From Eudorina sp. 2006-703-Eu-15 (lineage: Eukaryota; Chlorophyta; Chlorophyceae; Chlamydomonadales; Volvocaceae): DNA of 64,000 nt. A program made the position numbers and the translations under genes. The stretch covers positions 1,483,290-1,547,289 of the forward strand of contig BDSI01000004.1 in assembly GCA_003117195.1 (NCBI GenBank), read 5' to 3'. Positions within the stretch are counted from its first letter, which is position 1. Each line of letters begins with the position of its first letter. This document shows, in pieces, positions 16,673 to 37,890 of this stretch. The notes beneath the pieces are model-generated. The model was given only the letters and a program-made list of their open reading frames with translations, was not told where the DNA came from and made no database searches.

Positions 16673-18727
16673 GCAGCGGGCCGTCAGATGTGACGCCGTC
16701 CAGAGACCGACACGGCTTTGCGCGCTTTCAGGGCTCAGGGGAAGAGCTGAAGCCACCGGGATGGGTGGGGTCGGCGGAGCCCGATCGGAACCGACATGGA
16801 CGTCCCAGCTGCTGGCTTGGCCTCGAGCAATGATTACTTATGACGGGATGTCTTGCGTGCTCGTCTGTCGGCATCGCGGTATGGACGCGCGGACGTGCGC
16901 CTCTCAGAGCGCGGCGGCGGTCAGGGCTTCCCTCGGCAATGCGCGGCTTGGATCGGGGGGGGGGGCGCGTGATGATGGCTCCACGCAGCGGCTCGATATG
17001 ATTTCCAGGGACTGCGATCTCATTCGGGAACATGGCGCTCGACTCTGCCTTGCCGCTGTGCGTGTGTGTTCTTCGGTGCGTTTGTTCTGATGGTACGGTA
17101 CGGCCGCCGACGACGATGCGTGATGGTCTCGCTGATTCGCTGTCGTTTGCCGTGTTTGCAAAATTGTGTTTGTGATGGTTGCGATGCTCTGCAACTGATA
17201 TGGTGCAGGGTTCAGCGAGCGGGTCCCGTGCATTGCTCTGGGATTCGCGATGCAAGTGCAACGGCGTGCAAGTACGGTGTCTGTTTTGTGTTTTTGCTGT
17301 CGTAACAATTCTTCAGTGCTGCAGGCAGTGCAGAGGTCAGGACGTGTTCGTATCCCGAAGATTCAACTTGAGCGGGGCGTTACATGGTAGACCCTGCCCG
17401 GGTGCAGGTGGCTGCTTTACGGCGCAGCCCGGATTTTGATACGGTACATCATCGCGATACTATCGAGTTCCAAGTTTTGAGACGGACGGGGTTTGGCGTG
17501 TTAACCCGTACTGTTGTCGCGGTTTTAGGAAAGCAGAAACTGGGCTGGGGCACCTGTGTGAGGAAATCTCGGTCACTTGCATACGCCGGGCAGATACCCG
17601 TACCAAACAGTACTGGCTGTTGTATGCTGGGATGACGGGTAGCCTTCATGCCCTGAATGTAGGTTGAGATGCCCACTCGCGAGGAGGTCTTCGCAGGACT
17701 GTGGTCCGTGCGAGTGCGGGTGACGTGCGAAGGTGTGGTGCATGGCAGCTGGTACATTGGGTGGCTGGCAGGCGACCGCGCGGCTAGTGTGGTCGAGGCG
17801 CACAGCGCTCCAAGGGAGGCGTTCGCCTCCGTGGGGCCCAACTCCAGCTGTGCGGAGTCCGCTCGCATGCGGAAGACCCCTTGTGGGTGTGCAGTGGCGG
17901 CTGATTGATGGGCGATGGAGTGATCAAGGTCTGCCACGTACGCAGACCAGGTGGTCTTGTCTGTCGGTGGCCCGGTGGCACGATATGGAGCGCGGGGTTT
18001 ACGAAGATACCCATGCCGCGGCTTGGAGCCACGTGCCCGCCGGTGGGCCTTCGATGTCGAATTGTAATATATGGAATAGGGGGGCATGCGTGCGAGTCAT
18101 ACACCTCTTCCATAGGCACGGCCGGACGCAGGCAGCACAAACCCGCCACGACAGGCCTAAACAAGTACTCTTCGTCAACCATGTTCCTGGATGCCTGGAC
18201 ACCTTCCAGGTAACAATCTTTAGCCATACTCACGGTCCAAGCAAGCACACCCAAAGTCCCCAACCCTTGCGCCTGCAGTGCGCGTGCCCCTTGGCCTGCT
18301 GCGGAGCGACGTTGCGCGTCCGAAGCCATCCAGCACAGAGCAATGAGTCGTCGCGAAACGCACTGGGTCACGCCTATTGTTCCGCGTGCACTTTCCCGGC
18401 CGCGCCCTCGTCTCTCATAGGGCAGACCCCTCACAAACGTTGCCGCGTTGCGCCCGCAGAACTTTACTCCTCACGGGCATGTAGCGCCAAACTGCAAAAA
18501 CGGTGTGTTGCCATGTGTGCACCATGCCAACCCCCGACATTGATCGCAACGCCACTGGCTTCTTCGCCCCTACTCACTCAGCAAACTTACCCATGACCCC
18601 TACCTTCGCGGGACCCACCATCACACATCAGCTTGCTCAAACCTCGCACTTGAAGCCCCGCAACCCGCAATCCGGAGTCCTCTGTTCAGGAGCCACCGGC
18701 CCGAACGAAGACCCGGCAGCCCCCAGC
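16673..18727. other. Region without a firmly supported gene
   Basis: It contains the 3' UTR of the coiled-coil gene, a G11 homopolymer near 16957-16968 and the downstream flank of the acetyltransferase gene. The only coding-like signal is a minus-strand ATG-to-donor exon at 18234-18329, listed separately. Other ORFs are short or antisense and lack domains. Confidence 0.5.
18234..18329 (-). other. Possible isolated coding exon of unknown gene
   Basis: An ATG at 18329 opens 32 codons (MASDAQRRSAAGQG to LGTLGVLAWT) ending exactly at a strong GTGAGT donor. The peptide is Ala/Gln/Arg-rich and then hydrophobic, like a mitochondrial presequence or small membrane protein. I could not find a downstream acceptor that keeps a convincing frame, so this may be chance. 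Confidence 0.22.
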
Positions 18728-20675
18728 TCAGGCCGCCGGGGCTGCGTCCGCGGGCGCGCACATCAGCACCGTCTGGCCCAGCTTGGAGGCCGCCTCGTAC
18801 TTGGCGTCCGCGCTGTGCCGCTCGAACCCGCAACTGTTGTACAGATGGTACGCCACCTGGGAGGATGCAGGTTGGAGGACGGCACAGGGGAGCACAGGCA
18901 CACGGTCGGTGATGCGGTGCGGGACTGGTTTCGGAGGACGAACGTCGCAGCCACAGCTGATACCGCCTCTCACGCCGCCCTGCGGCCCTCCATGAAGTGC
19001 CTGTCGGCATTACGCGGGCACGCAAGGCCGTCACCCGCCGGACCCAACACGCTTCCGACTCCGCCCTGTTTCCGCCTGTTCCGCCTCCGCACCCCCACTC
19101 CGCCCCCACGGTACCTCATTGTCTGCGCCCACGTGCGTGTACAGCCGCCCCGCGCCCCACTTGTGCACTGCGCGCGTCATGGCGGCCCGCATGATTCCCC
19201 GGCCCAGCCCCTGGCCCCGGACGTCCTCCTGAACCACCACATTGAGCAGGTAGCAGCCCTGGGGGTCGTCCTGAGGACGGGGGGAGGGGAAAGGGCATGC
19301 AACAGACCGGCACAGGTGACCTCAAGATGGCCGTTGTCATGTCCGCCAGCAGGGCGTCAGGCCGGGGGTTTGGGCGCGCGAACAGGGAGGTGGTCGACAG
19401 TCCACTGCCTGGGGCCCATTACAGGGGCGTGGGCCCGTGACGACGAGCTACTTGCACGGCCCCATGCACGGCCCCATGCACGGCCCCATGCACGGCGCGG
19501 GAAAGAAAGAAACGACACGGTGCACGAGGGCTCTTCCCCGGCCCACATGCAGTGCTGGGCGGCGCGCAGAGAAAATGAAACCCGGCGACTGACGTCTCAT
19601 GGAGGGTACCCGCTGTGTCGTCGCTGTCGTCCCCTGTGTGGTTGAGAGATTCCGAGATTCCGCTGTGTCTTCGGTCGCCGCTGCTTGTAGCCTCCATCCC
19701 AGCACGATGCCTGAAGATACTCTCGAAGATCCTTCAAACAAGCAACGGCACCACGCCGCCCACCTACCTGGGGGACACCGTGCGGGTGCGTGCCGTTAAG
19801 AGCCGCCGGCAACCTCATGTCGATGCAGGCCAGTACGGCACCGGAGGTCGGGTCCACAGCCACCTGCACCATTGGCAGTGTGCACCCGCCAGGAAGCGAC
19901 GAGCGAATCAGATCAAGGAGGCCGGAGAAGGTAGGGGCTGGAGGACCCGGCCGGGTGCGGGGGTGCGGCTGAAGCCTGCCCTTGCTCTCAACCTGTCACC
20001 AACGTAGGTACTAACGCGGTGGGCGACCAGTGTACGACCTACCAGGCATTCCGAGTACGGCTTGCCCTGTCTCGACATTATGGTAGTGCGCTGCTGCAAC
20101 GACTCCACCTCCTGCTCAACGAACTTTTTCTTCAGCGAACCGACGAAGCGCGACTGGTTTTCCTGCGAACATGAACGATGGATATGACGGTCGGCTGGCA
20201 GATGTGTGTAAGCGGGAATTAACGCAAAGAGACTGAGGTTGTTATGGCTTGCTTCGGCCAAGTGCTCGCGTGCGTCCCTGGATAGACCCACGCCCTCAAG
20301 CCGTACCGCGTAGTAGGCTTCAGCCCGCAAGGTTGCCACCTGGCGCAACTCGTCCTGAGTATTAATCTTCCGGATCATTACTGTGGTGCCGCTGCTGGAG
20401 GTGAACGGCACCTCCATATCCGACGCTGCCTCGGTGGACGACTGCACCGCCGGAAGAGGCAGGATTCGCGCTCCCCGGTGCCGTACGTCTTTACGGCATG
20501 GCGCCGCCGCTGTCCCCCAGATGTGGCGGGGGGATGGCTCTGGGGGTGCGGCCCTCACCGAGTCCTGGCTGCAGCAGCGCTTTGCAAGCCGCATTTGAAA
20601 CCTCGCGGGGCCGGCTGGCAATGAAGCGGACCACGCCGTTGGGCGGGAGACGCAACTGCGTGGTGTTGGCTGCAT
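18728..20675 (-). CDS. Plastid-type GNAT N-acetyltransferase
   Basis: Acetyl-CoA-dependent transferase of the GCN5 superfamily, predicted to be in the chloroplast. Five exons, all phase 0: 20307-20675, 20043-20162, 19768-19863, 19115-19270 and 18728-18856, giving 289 residues. An Arg/Ser/Ala-rich leader of about 85 residues (MQPTPRSCVSRP...) precedes the domain start MIRKINTQDELRQVATLRAE. Motif A is LLNVVVQEDVRGQGLGRG, where R213-G-Q-G-L-G218 is the acetyl-CoA pyrophosphate loop. The C-terminal motif B (YHLYNSCGFERHSADAKYE) follows, and the product ends ADAAPAA. The start was chosen because the next upstream in-frame Met adds a stretch unlike a transit peptide. Plant plastid GNATs can act on protein N-termini and on Lys, but the substrate here is unknown. 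The 497-nt intron before exon 4 holds a 12-bp repeat. Confidence 0.9.
19454..19497. repeat. 12-bp tandem repeat, about 3.7 copies
   Basis: Unit GCACGGCCCCAT, three exact copies plus a partial one, in the acetyltransferase intron 19271-19767. Confidence 0.9.
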
Positions 20676-22166
20676 ATTTGTGGTGGTATTGAAGGATTCG
20701 ACAGCAGTACGCGCAAGCGAAGGCGTGTCCAGTGCGTAGGAGGCGGCACGGGGCGACAGGCCGGACCCCGGGGCCGGGGTGCGACCGCGACGTGAGGTCC
20801 ACGCGAGATCCCTTGTTGCTCCTCCCAGGATGCTGCCCATTCCCTTTACACAGGTACACGGGCGACGGAGGGCAGGATGAAATGCGAGGGACAACAGCGA
20901 TACGGGGACTAGCTCAAGGCTGTGAGTCTGTATGGTCCCCGCACCTGATGCATCGCTTTCTGATATCTTGAAACCTGACACCTAAATGGATCGCATTATT
21001 ATTACAGGCTCGAAATAACACTGCACCCGCAAAGTCCAAAGATGCTTGCAATGCCCGTCAATCACGGATCGCTCTAAAAAACGATATTTTATTCTCAGTG
21101 CTGTATAATTACTGTTACGATGAATCGGGTGAGCGCTGTAATTTTAGGTTCTCTTTCAGTAATGTACACGAGAACGTGACCGTCCACCATGTAGCGCTTC
21201 TCACATCTGCAGGGCCCTAAGGAACATGCGTGCATTTAATGCACATGTTGTTTGGTACGTTGGAACCTTTTGGCATTTCCTGGTTTGCTGACCCGCTGGT
21301 CGGTAGGGACTGGTCGGCCCGTGGTGTGCACAACGGCCCGGGGCTGGTCGGCCCGGGGCTGGTCGGTTGTCAAGTCGCTTCGAAGTTGTGTCAATCATGG
21401 CAGGCAACACCGGAGACGTCACATGATAATTTGGATGGCCGACACGGGCCATCGCCGTGCTGGAATTCAAGATGAACCATGAACGGATGAGAAGTCCAAC
21501 ATAAAGGGTAATGTTCGACCCTGCTTGACCGCCAGGTGGCCACCACATAGTGACGCCGTGACCCTAGGTAACCACCCGCTCCGAAATCTCTGGCAACCTC
21601 ACTGCGACACGCAAGCATCCGAAGCTTCCACTGCTGCCGCCATGTCCGATTAGTCGTCTGAAATACTGGCGACAGAAGTTTCTCCCACACGCCGTCAACG
21701 CACGACATCTGCGACGACCTGAACTGCATCATCCCGCCGCCCGAACGCCTGGGAACGTCTCAACTCCAAAGACGGTGACCCAGTCCAACAACGCCCCGAG
21801 CCAGCGATCTGCGCTCCGTGCCCACATCCGGGGCAGAACCGTAATCACGGGGAAAATAGCAAGGCTGCAATCATGTAAACGCATCTGAACGAACACTCCC
21901 GTGTCAGCGTCTCAGCCGCTGTGTTTGTCCCGCAACATGGGCGCTTGCAGCGACACTGGCGCAATAGTATTATGCACAGCTGCTGTCTTCTCACGTCATA
22001 TGGCTTACGCTAACAGCACCGTCACTTACAGTGCTAGAAAGGATTGCCGAGGCGGCGACCTATTGTGGCACGAACTGGCACGAACACGCCATGTCCCCTT
22101 CCACCGAACATCAGACCAGGAGGCATATCCAGCTGGTGCCGTCGTTACTTTGCCACTCCATGTCCT
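20676..22166. other. Intergenic: acetyltransferase promoter side and downstream flank of a small membrane-protein gene
   Basis: No supported gene. From about 20980 the sequence is AT-richer. A short direct repeat of GGGGCTGGTCGGCCC lies near 21341-21366. ORFs are under 120 codons and have no domain or splice support. Confidence 0.55.
22026..22030 (-). terminator. TGTAA polyadenylation signal candidate
   Basis: TGTAA on the minus strand 137 nt after the stop of the 94-residue ORF, a typical spacing for a compact volvocine 3' UTR. It supports that ORF being a real transcription unit. Confidence 0.4.
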
Positions 22167-22451
22167 TCACGCGTACCGCCGAGTCCGCCGCGTCAACTTT
22201 GTGTCAGATCCATCCTCGTCGTCGTCATCCGGGCTTCCTGTATTGCCCTGCTTAGACTTCGACTTCAATTCTGATGGCGCCGTCTGAGGTTGCGTGCGTG
22301 TGCTCTCCGTCCGCTTGGAAGCGCCGACGCCGCCTGCCCGAAGGAGGTACTTGGCTGTCACAATCAGTCCCAAGGCAATCACCAGACACGCAACTGCTAC
22401 AGGGCCTTGCGGTCCACTAAGAAAATCCTGAATATCATGTAGAAGCGACAT
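22167..22451 (-). CDS. Small single-span membrane protein, unknown function
   Basis: Intronless 94-codon ORF with ATG in a favourable context (CACCATGTC). It has a short amphipathic N-terminus (MSLLHDIQDFLSGPQG), one clear membrane segment at about residues 18-38 (VAVACLVIALGLIVTAKYLL), and then a hydrophilic tail with a Lys/Ser/Gln stretch, an acidic DDDDEDG patch and a basic RRTRRYA end. This N-terminal-anchor plus charged-tail layout and the downstream TGTAA argue for a genuine gene in an otherwise ORF-poor region. I do not recognise the family. ER or organelle-membrane placement is possible but not shown. Confidence 0.55.
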   Translation of the reverse strand: MSLLHDIQDFLSGPQGPVAVACLVIALGLIVTAKYLLRAGGVGASKRTESTRTQPQTAPSELKSKSKQGNTGSPDDDDEDGSDTKLTRRTRRYA

Positions 22452-24501
22452 GGTGAACTGCCGGTCGCGGCGAAAATTCCGTTGACCAATTGCAACCTAG
22501 CGACAACAGGATACTTCAACGCTCAAACTTTACTTTCAAGGAAGGAAAATAGACTGTGTGAGCAGATTTGCAGTAGACTGTGAATTTTTAGGCAAATGAA
22601 CGAGCAACTAAAAGTGTTTGTGTCCACGGCTCGTATCAAATTCGCATGGCATTCGATCTCGCCTGCACGCACACCAGTGGCTTATCGTTATATGTATGAA
22701 CTGAGGACGCCAGCAATACTGCTAACTTGCTGCTCGCTGGCTTGCCGCTGAGTGCGGTCGGTTCGTTGTCGGTTGCCATGCCCTGGTCGCGATCCAATCG
22801 TTCCTGGCTGATCCAGGCTCGCGCGCCACCCGAATTCCGTTTGCCCTCGTTTCAATATATAGTTCAGTATATTATATCTTGTGCAAAGGTTTTACAGGTG
22901 TACACGTGTACTGCTAGAACGGCTCTGCATCGCTGCGTATCAATGCTTGCACATCTCGCTTCCTGAATCTCCATCGAAGGCAATGCGTCAGGTATAGTAG
23001 TTTGCGTTGCATGGACCAGACCGGCCCACTTACAGCCGTACAATAACCCTTAGTTTGGACGATACAGCGACGGGTCCAGCGTTGAACAATTTGCTAACGT
23101 GCCTAGCATTGCAGGTCATGTTTTCGGATGGGTGTTTGTATGGCGTATTCTGAACGAATGTAAGCCGAGGAGCTTGAACTCTGGAATGAAGGAACTTCAG
23201 CTGCACTCACCACCAGATCCCAGATATCACTATGCTGGTAGTATTTTAAACGCTTACTGCAAACGGATAAAGCTAGGCACGACAAGCCCTGCTCTTTTCT
23301 GCAGATGAAAAGAGAGGACGGCCTGCAAACCCGCGGGTTTAATGTTGGGCCAGAGTACCGTACGCCACTGATTGCAACGCTGTGGGCACGCACCTTCCAC
23401 GTGCGCTTGCCTGTCACCCGCCCCTTTGAGCGAACCGTAGTTCCGCGCAAGGCTCGACCGCGGTGTGCCGCGCACCGCCCCGACGGCCCCCTCATGAATG
23501 GGCGGCGACAAGGCCCCTGCCCCCGCCAAGCACACCGTTTTCCCCCCCCACACACACCTGGTCATTATACCGCAGTGTACTGTACAAGGCCGGGTGCTCC
23601 AGTGCACACGCTGAATGGGCACATCCTGAACCGAGCCGAAGAAGCCTTAGCCGCACCGCTCGCGTGCCGGAACATTTAACACGGGCAGGGCACGGTATCG
23701 GGTGCACACAAACCACGCTCCACGCACACACCCAGCGCTCCATCCCTCCCTCAATACACGCCGCACATTCGGTCGTAACCCCGGGGTCACCATTATTGCT
23801 AATGATGTTACAGTGGACCCATGCATGATTTAACCCTGGCTACCCGGCCGCGCACCGGCAAGGCCGGTCTTAACGCACATCAGCCGCAGCAGATCGGCCA
23901 CTCCTATGACGGCGGCCAGCGCATTTAATTCCCTAACACGTCCCTGCAGCAATCAAAGCATATCATTAATCGTAACCTATAGCCACCAGCTGAAGGACGC
24001 CGGCCTTCTACACGCGCCCAAGGCCCCCCGGGGTTTGCATTGCACGCCTGCACCGCATCCCAAGGACCATGGCGCACCCTCGCTCCCTCGGCGAGTGGAC
24101 CGACTGCTCGGGCGTAGTCAGTCCATCGCGATATGCCTCACCAATCAGAGGCAGCCGAGGGCTGCCATATCCGGCTGCGCACGCCACCCTCCCCCCCGGA
24201 GGCCCATGCCCTTCAAATCGCCCTCGGGCGGGGCGCCGCGCCTTCTACCTCGGGTGCTCCCGACTCGAGACCGAACAGAGGACGGGACCCCTATCGGTGG
24301 ATCCGCCGCTGAGCCCCTGACGGCAGGGTCCGGAAAGCACACGACTGCAAGTGATAGCCCTCACGCGCGCACGCCGCAACGATCGCACCATTGGCTACTG
24401 ACCCCTCTCCGCTCCAGTTCGAGCCAGCCCAGGGCGGTGAACTGCCCGCTGGTCTTCACGACCGTCCCCCCACGGGCACCCCGCCCCCGGCCCCCCTCTG
24501 T
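22452..24501. other. Intergenic region 3' of glutaminyl-tRNA synthetase
   Basis: No supported gene. It contains the synthetase 3' UTR (to about 23800) and AT-rich sequence at 22500-23250. ORFs such as the 230-codon plus-strand one at 23906-24598 are antisense to 3' UTR and exon sequence and look non-coding. Confidence 0.55.
23808..23812 (-). terminator. TGTAA polyadenylation signal candidate for the synthetase gene
   Basis: TGTAA on the minus strand about 690 nt after the stop codon at 24502. It is the nearest downstream match noticed. Confidence 0.3.
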
Positions 24502-34026
<9,525 letters not shown>

Positions 34027-35010
34027 CTTGCCTGCCTGCCTGACTTTCGCACGTCAATAAGGGTTTCGGGCTCGAGACAGAGATTCAATTGAAGAGTTGG
34101 CCACGTCTACATATGCAGGGACACAACGCGCACTAAATTACGGTTACGTTACAGAGAATGGCAACGCCTTACTGAATGATGGCGGTACGAGCGCGCGGTA
34201 CCGGTACTTACGTGGTCAAGCCCAAAGCTCAAATGAGAATACGCCTTGAGAACAAGCGTATGCATTCGTGTAAGCTGGTTCAGTCCTTACCTGTGGTTCC
34301 TGCAAGACGTGCTGAAAGGTTCGACGGCAGTAGCCGGCATCTTGAATCCCCGTGCAACCTGTTGAAGAATCTTTCCCGATATCCACAATTCCTTGCAAGT
34401 TCATGTATTACAAGAAAAATAATGACGAGATGCGGAGATTACACTGCCGTGCACCGTCATGCTGCTTTTCACACCCGTAGCACCGTTCCGGCAGCATGAA
34501 GCAGAGGTCCTGGGGCTCGGCATCACGGCATTATATCAGCTGCGCATCGCATTGATGCCTCGGACGCTTTGATGCACCTTTCAGGCGTTCGGGTAGGCTT
34601 GGAGGCTGGCACTGCGCTTCCGTGCCAGTGCGAGGCAGCCTGCGGCAGCGGCGGCAGTCTCCGCTTGTTGGCACTGAGTGGCAAAGTGGCAATTAGTTTT
34701 CCTTTAGATCGCACGTGTCACTAACGGCGTGCATGCGGCGGATAGTCTGTCTGCTTTTACTGCACAGCGTGCCTGGAGGGAGAGCCGGCTCTAGTGTCTG
34801 CGGTGGTTGTACGACATCAAATGATGTACATTCTTGACTGAAGTGCCGCTAATGACCAATGAGTTAAAAATAGGCCACGAGTCTGCTTTTGATGCCCCCA
34901 TTCATAGAAGTTTGCCAGTAACCCTTCATGAGTGTCGCAAATGATACGCTAGCATTTATTCATAGTGCACATTAGAATATAGTTTTAGCAGCAGTGATCG
35001 CGCTTGAAAC
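34027..35010. promoter_or_regulatory. Divergent promoter region, GlnRS / uS2m
   Basis: 984 bp separate the start codons of the minus-strand synthetase and the plus-strand ribosomal protein, so both promoters should lie here. The sequence is AT-richer than the genes. No convincing TATA element was identified. No coding exon is supported in it. Confidence 0.5.
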
Positions 35011-36485
35011 ATGCTGGCGCGCCTGCTTGCATTTGGCCGCCCAGGTATGCTTGATGACTGAGGCTGGGCCATCTTCCTTGACAACGAAACATACCACAAC
35101 CTTAACAAGTGCATTGTTCTCGCTTTTGGGTACAGCTACGGGCGCCGTTTCACGGGCCGCTGGCGTTCCAGGGCTCGACATCTCGCTTGCGTTCAGCAGC
35201 CAAGCATCCTTAGCCTCCACATCGTTTTCCAGAGACGCTGGCCACGATGCAAGTACTAGCTATGGTGGGAGTGAACAGGTACGTGGGCACGTCGGTCGTG
35301 GGTTTCCCTGACGCGCGCATTAGTCCGGTTGCCACTGACAGGTCACCCCCACCTTCTTCCCCCCTTCACGACCATATCGCTACCCAGCCCTCGCAAGCTA
35401 GCAACAGCAGCAGCAGCAACCAGCACCACAAGCTGATATTGTCGGCGACCCAGCGCCGATCCTACGGCACACTCAACCCGGCCGCCGCGTCCGCACGGCT
35501 CGACGCGCACGCTTCCAGCGGCGGCGCCACTGTAGCGGTCACCACGGACAGCGCCGACACAGGCGACGACGATGCCGTACTCCGCGGACTGGACATGGAG
35601 TCCCTGATGCGGGTGCTGCTGCATCCCGTCCCGCTGGGCAGCAAGCACAACATGTCGCTCTTATCCGGCGCGGCGGCGCCGGTGGTGCAGCTGGGCAGGG
35701 AGGCCCTCTTCTTCGACCCGACACACACCCTCTCCTCCACAATGCGCGCACTCCACGTGATCCGCCGTACACTGCGTGATGACGGCCACGTGCTGATCGT
35801 CAACCCCAACCCCGTCATGCGGCCGCTGATGCGCGAGGCCGCCTACCTGAGCCTCAACCGCAACGTCTGGTTCTGGTACCGCGACTGGCAGCCCGGCATG
35901 TTGGCCGACACCAACCGCAGCATGGCAGCCGTGCTGGATCCCCACTACTGCCAGCCCAACCGCCGGCTGATGGCGGCCCGCGGGTTGGTGCTCCGAAACC
36001 CGCTCTGCCCGCCCGGCTCCCTGGAGTACAACGCCCGCCACCCGGCGCCCAAGCTGAGCGACGCGGACGTGAAGCAGCTGGAGGCGGCCCGGCGGCCGGT
36101 GTCACGGCAGCGGCGCGACCGCGAGCTGGCGCGCGAGCACCGGCAGGTGCTGGACGCCCTGGCGGCGGCGCGCGCGCGGGAGGCCAAGCTGTTGCCGGCG
36201 GGGGTGCAGCCGGCGGTGGGACGTGGCGGGCACTCGGAGCGACTGGCGCTGGTGGTGGCACTGGATCTGTCGTACGGCGGGGATGCCGTACGAGAGGCCG
36301 CCGAGCGGAAGATCCCGACGGTGTCGTTGCTGAACGGCCACTCGGACGCGACGCACGTGACGTTCCCCGTGTACGCGTCGGAGTCGCACGCGGGCTTCCA
36401 GCACTTCTTCCTGGACTGGGTGCTGCGGCTGGTGAACTTGCCGACGCCGCCGGGGCAGCCGCAGGCGCCGGGGGCTCGTGCGTAG
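35011..36485 (+). CDS. uS2-family ribosomal protein, probably mitochondrial (uS2m)
   Basis: Small-subunit ribosomal protein of the bacterial S2 family. Exons 35011-35044, 35136-35278 and about 35424-36485 (412 residues) join in phase. The leader MLARLLAFGRP plus an Ala/Ser/Arg-rich stretch suits a mitochondrial presequence. The S2 core is seen as MRVLLHPVPLGSKHNMSL, then LFFDPTHTLSSTMRALHVI, GHVLIVNPN, WYRDWQPGMLADTNRS (the RWLGGMLTN region) and RLALVVALDLSYGGDAVREA followed by KIPTVSLLNGHSD, which fits the S2 signature 2. A 100-residue basic/Ala-rich insertion separates the last two blocks, common in divergent mitoribosomal proteins. The third exon's acceptor is ambiguous within CAG repeats. 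An in-frame ATG at 35247 gives an alternative start without the presequence. Confidence 0.8.
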
Positions 36486-37890
36486 GGCGCTCGCGCGCGC
36501 GTGTAGGGGTGGCGGAAGCGGGGGGCCTGGGCAGGGCGCGGCGCGGTGGGCAACGGGGCGGCCAGGGATACCGTATGGGGACTTGTTTCCCTGCGGCTTA
36601 TCTCTGTCTGGCTCCCGGGAAGGCTTATCAATGTGGGCGTCAAGGAATAGGGGGGGTTAATAGGGGTTTGGGGACTGGTCCGTGAAGCTGCAGGAGCGGC
36701 GTCGAGCGACCGACAGGACGTTCGGGGCGGGACTGATGCGATCGATTGCCGTGGGGCAGCGCGGATGATTGGTTCGTTGGTTCCAAGCCCATTCGAGCGG
36801 GTCAAGTCTTTCCTTCGCGGACGACGGTACGGACCGTACGGCGCCGTACGAAAGGTGGTGACGTACATTTGGCGGATCGTCATGTGGGGCGCCTATGCGA
36901 CGGATGATGGTTGCCCTCTGCAAAGAGCGGGAGGGAGACCTGTACTGTAGGGCCCTCGCGGTGGACACGCGCCCGTGATGTGATGGAGGCGCCCGTTCAT
37001 GTGATTCAAGCTCCTGGCTTGGAGTACGTGTTGAGCGGTGCCGCCTACCATATCTCATGGACGCTAACAGAAGGGTTGGGCTTGTTCTGTGGGACGCTAT
37101 TAAATATACCCGCACGAAGCGTTGCCGCACCACAACAACATCCGCGCCCACCTGTGCGCCGTTGTCCCAGTCTGCTAACAGCGGCGTATCAGTGATAGCG
37201 GCGTCATGCCGCCATGCCATGCCGGCAAAGCCAATGCGCAACAGTGAAGTAGGAAGCCCTGCGAGTTGCGGATCCCGGCAGGGGAGCTCACGCACTGCAA
37301 ACTGCGACGGCGAGGGCCCATGCTGGAGATGCATGGCATCTCCCAGCCATCGGCGCCTCGATAACTTTCATTCCCACAGCCAACAGCCGGTCGCCGGCGG
37401 CGCCGAGACACCGGCATGTCCTTGCACCTTACCCAGGTGCAAGCCATAATCCAAGCACTCGGCATTCCCGATATGTCGCCGCGGACATCTGTCTGGAAGG
37501 GGTACAAGGGGGTTTAGGGTTTTAGGCCCACCTGCAAATCGAGAGTGCCAGCTGCAGCAATATCCATTCTTCGTCCTCCTCCTGCTATTTGAACCTCGTC
37601 CATCAGCAAGCGAAACCCCGTGCATCTCCGTATCCTTCTCTTCACCACGCCCGCAACCCTACTGCCTCCCGGACAGGCGGGACAGCGGAGCGACGGGCCC
37701 CCCATCGCCCGGCTCCCTGGTTGGTCTGTCCCTCAGCTCCCCATCCATTGTTCAGAAACCGCCCGGTTGCGGAACCGCCCGGGTCGGGTCGGATCGGGAC
37801 CGCCCGGGTCGGGTCGGATCGGGACCGGCCGGATCGGGTCGGGACCGCCCCAACCTAGGTCCGTTGACAGTCAAGACAGAAAGTTGTTCC
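36486..37890. other. Convergent intergenic region, uS2m / helicase 3' ends
   Basis: The two genes face each other here, so both 3' UTRs share about 1.4 kb. No ORF has domain or splice support. Confidence 0.55.
37774..37850. repeat. 25-bp GC-rich tandem repeat, about 3 degenerate copies
   Basis: Unit ACCGCCCGGGTCGGGTCGGA with a short tail, two exact copies then a diverged third. It lies 41 nt beyond the stop codon of the helicase gene, so within its 3' UTR. Confidence 0.85.

Noticed and set aside
37511..37526. Telomere-like GGTTTAGGGTTTTAGG
   Set aside because: Only about two degenerate units; too short to be an interstitial telomere array.
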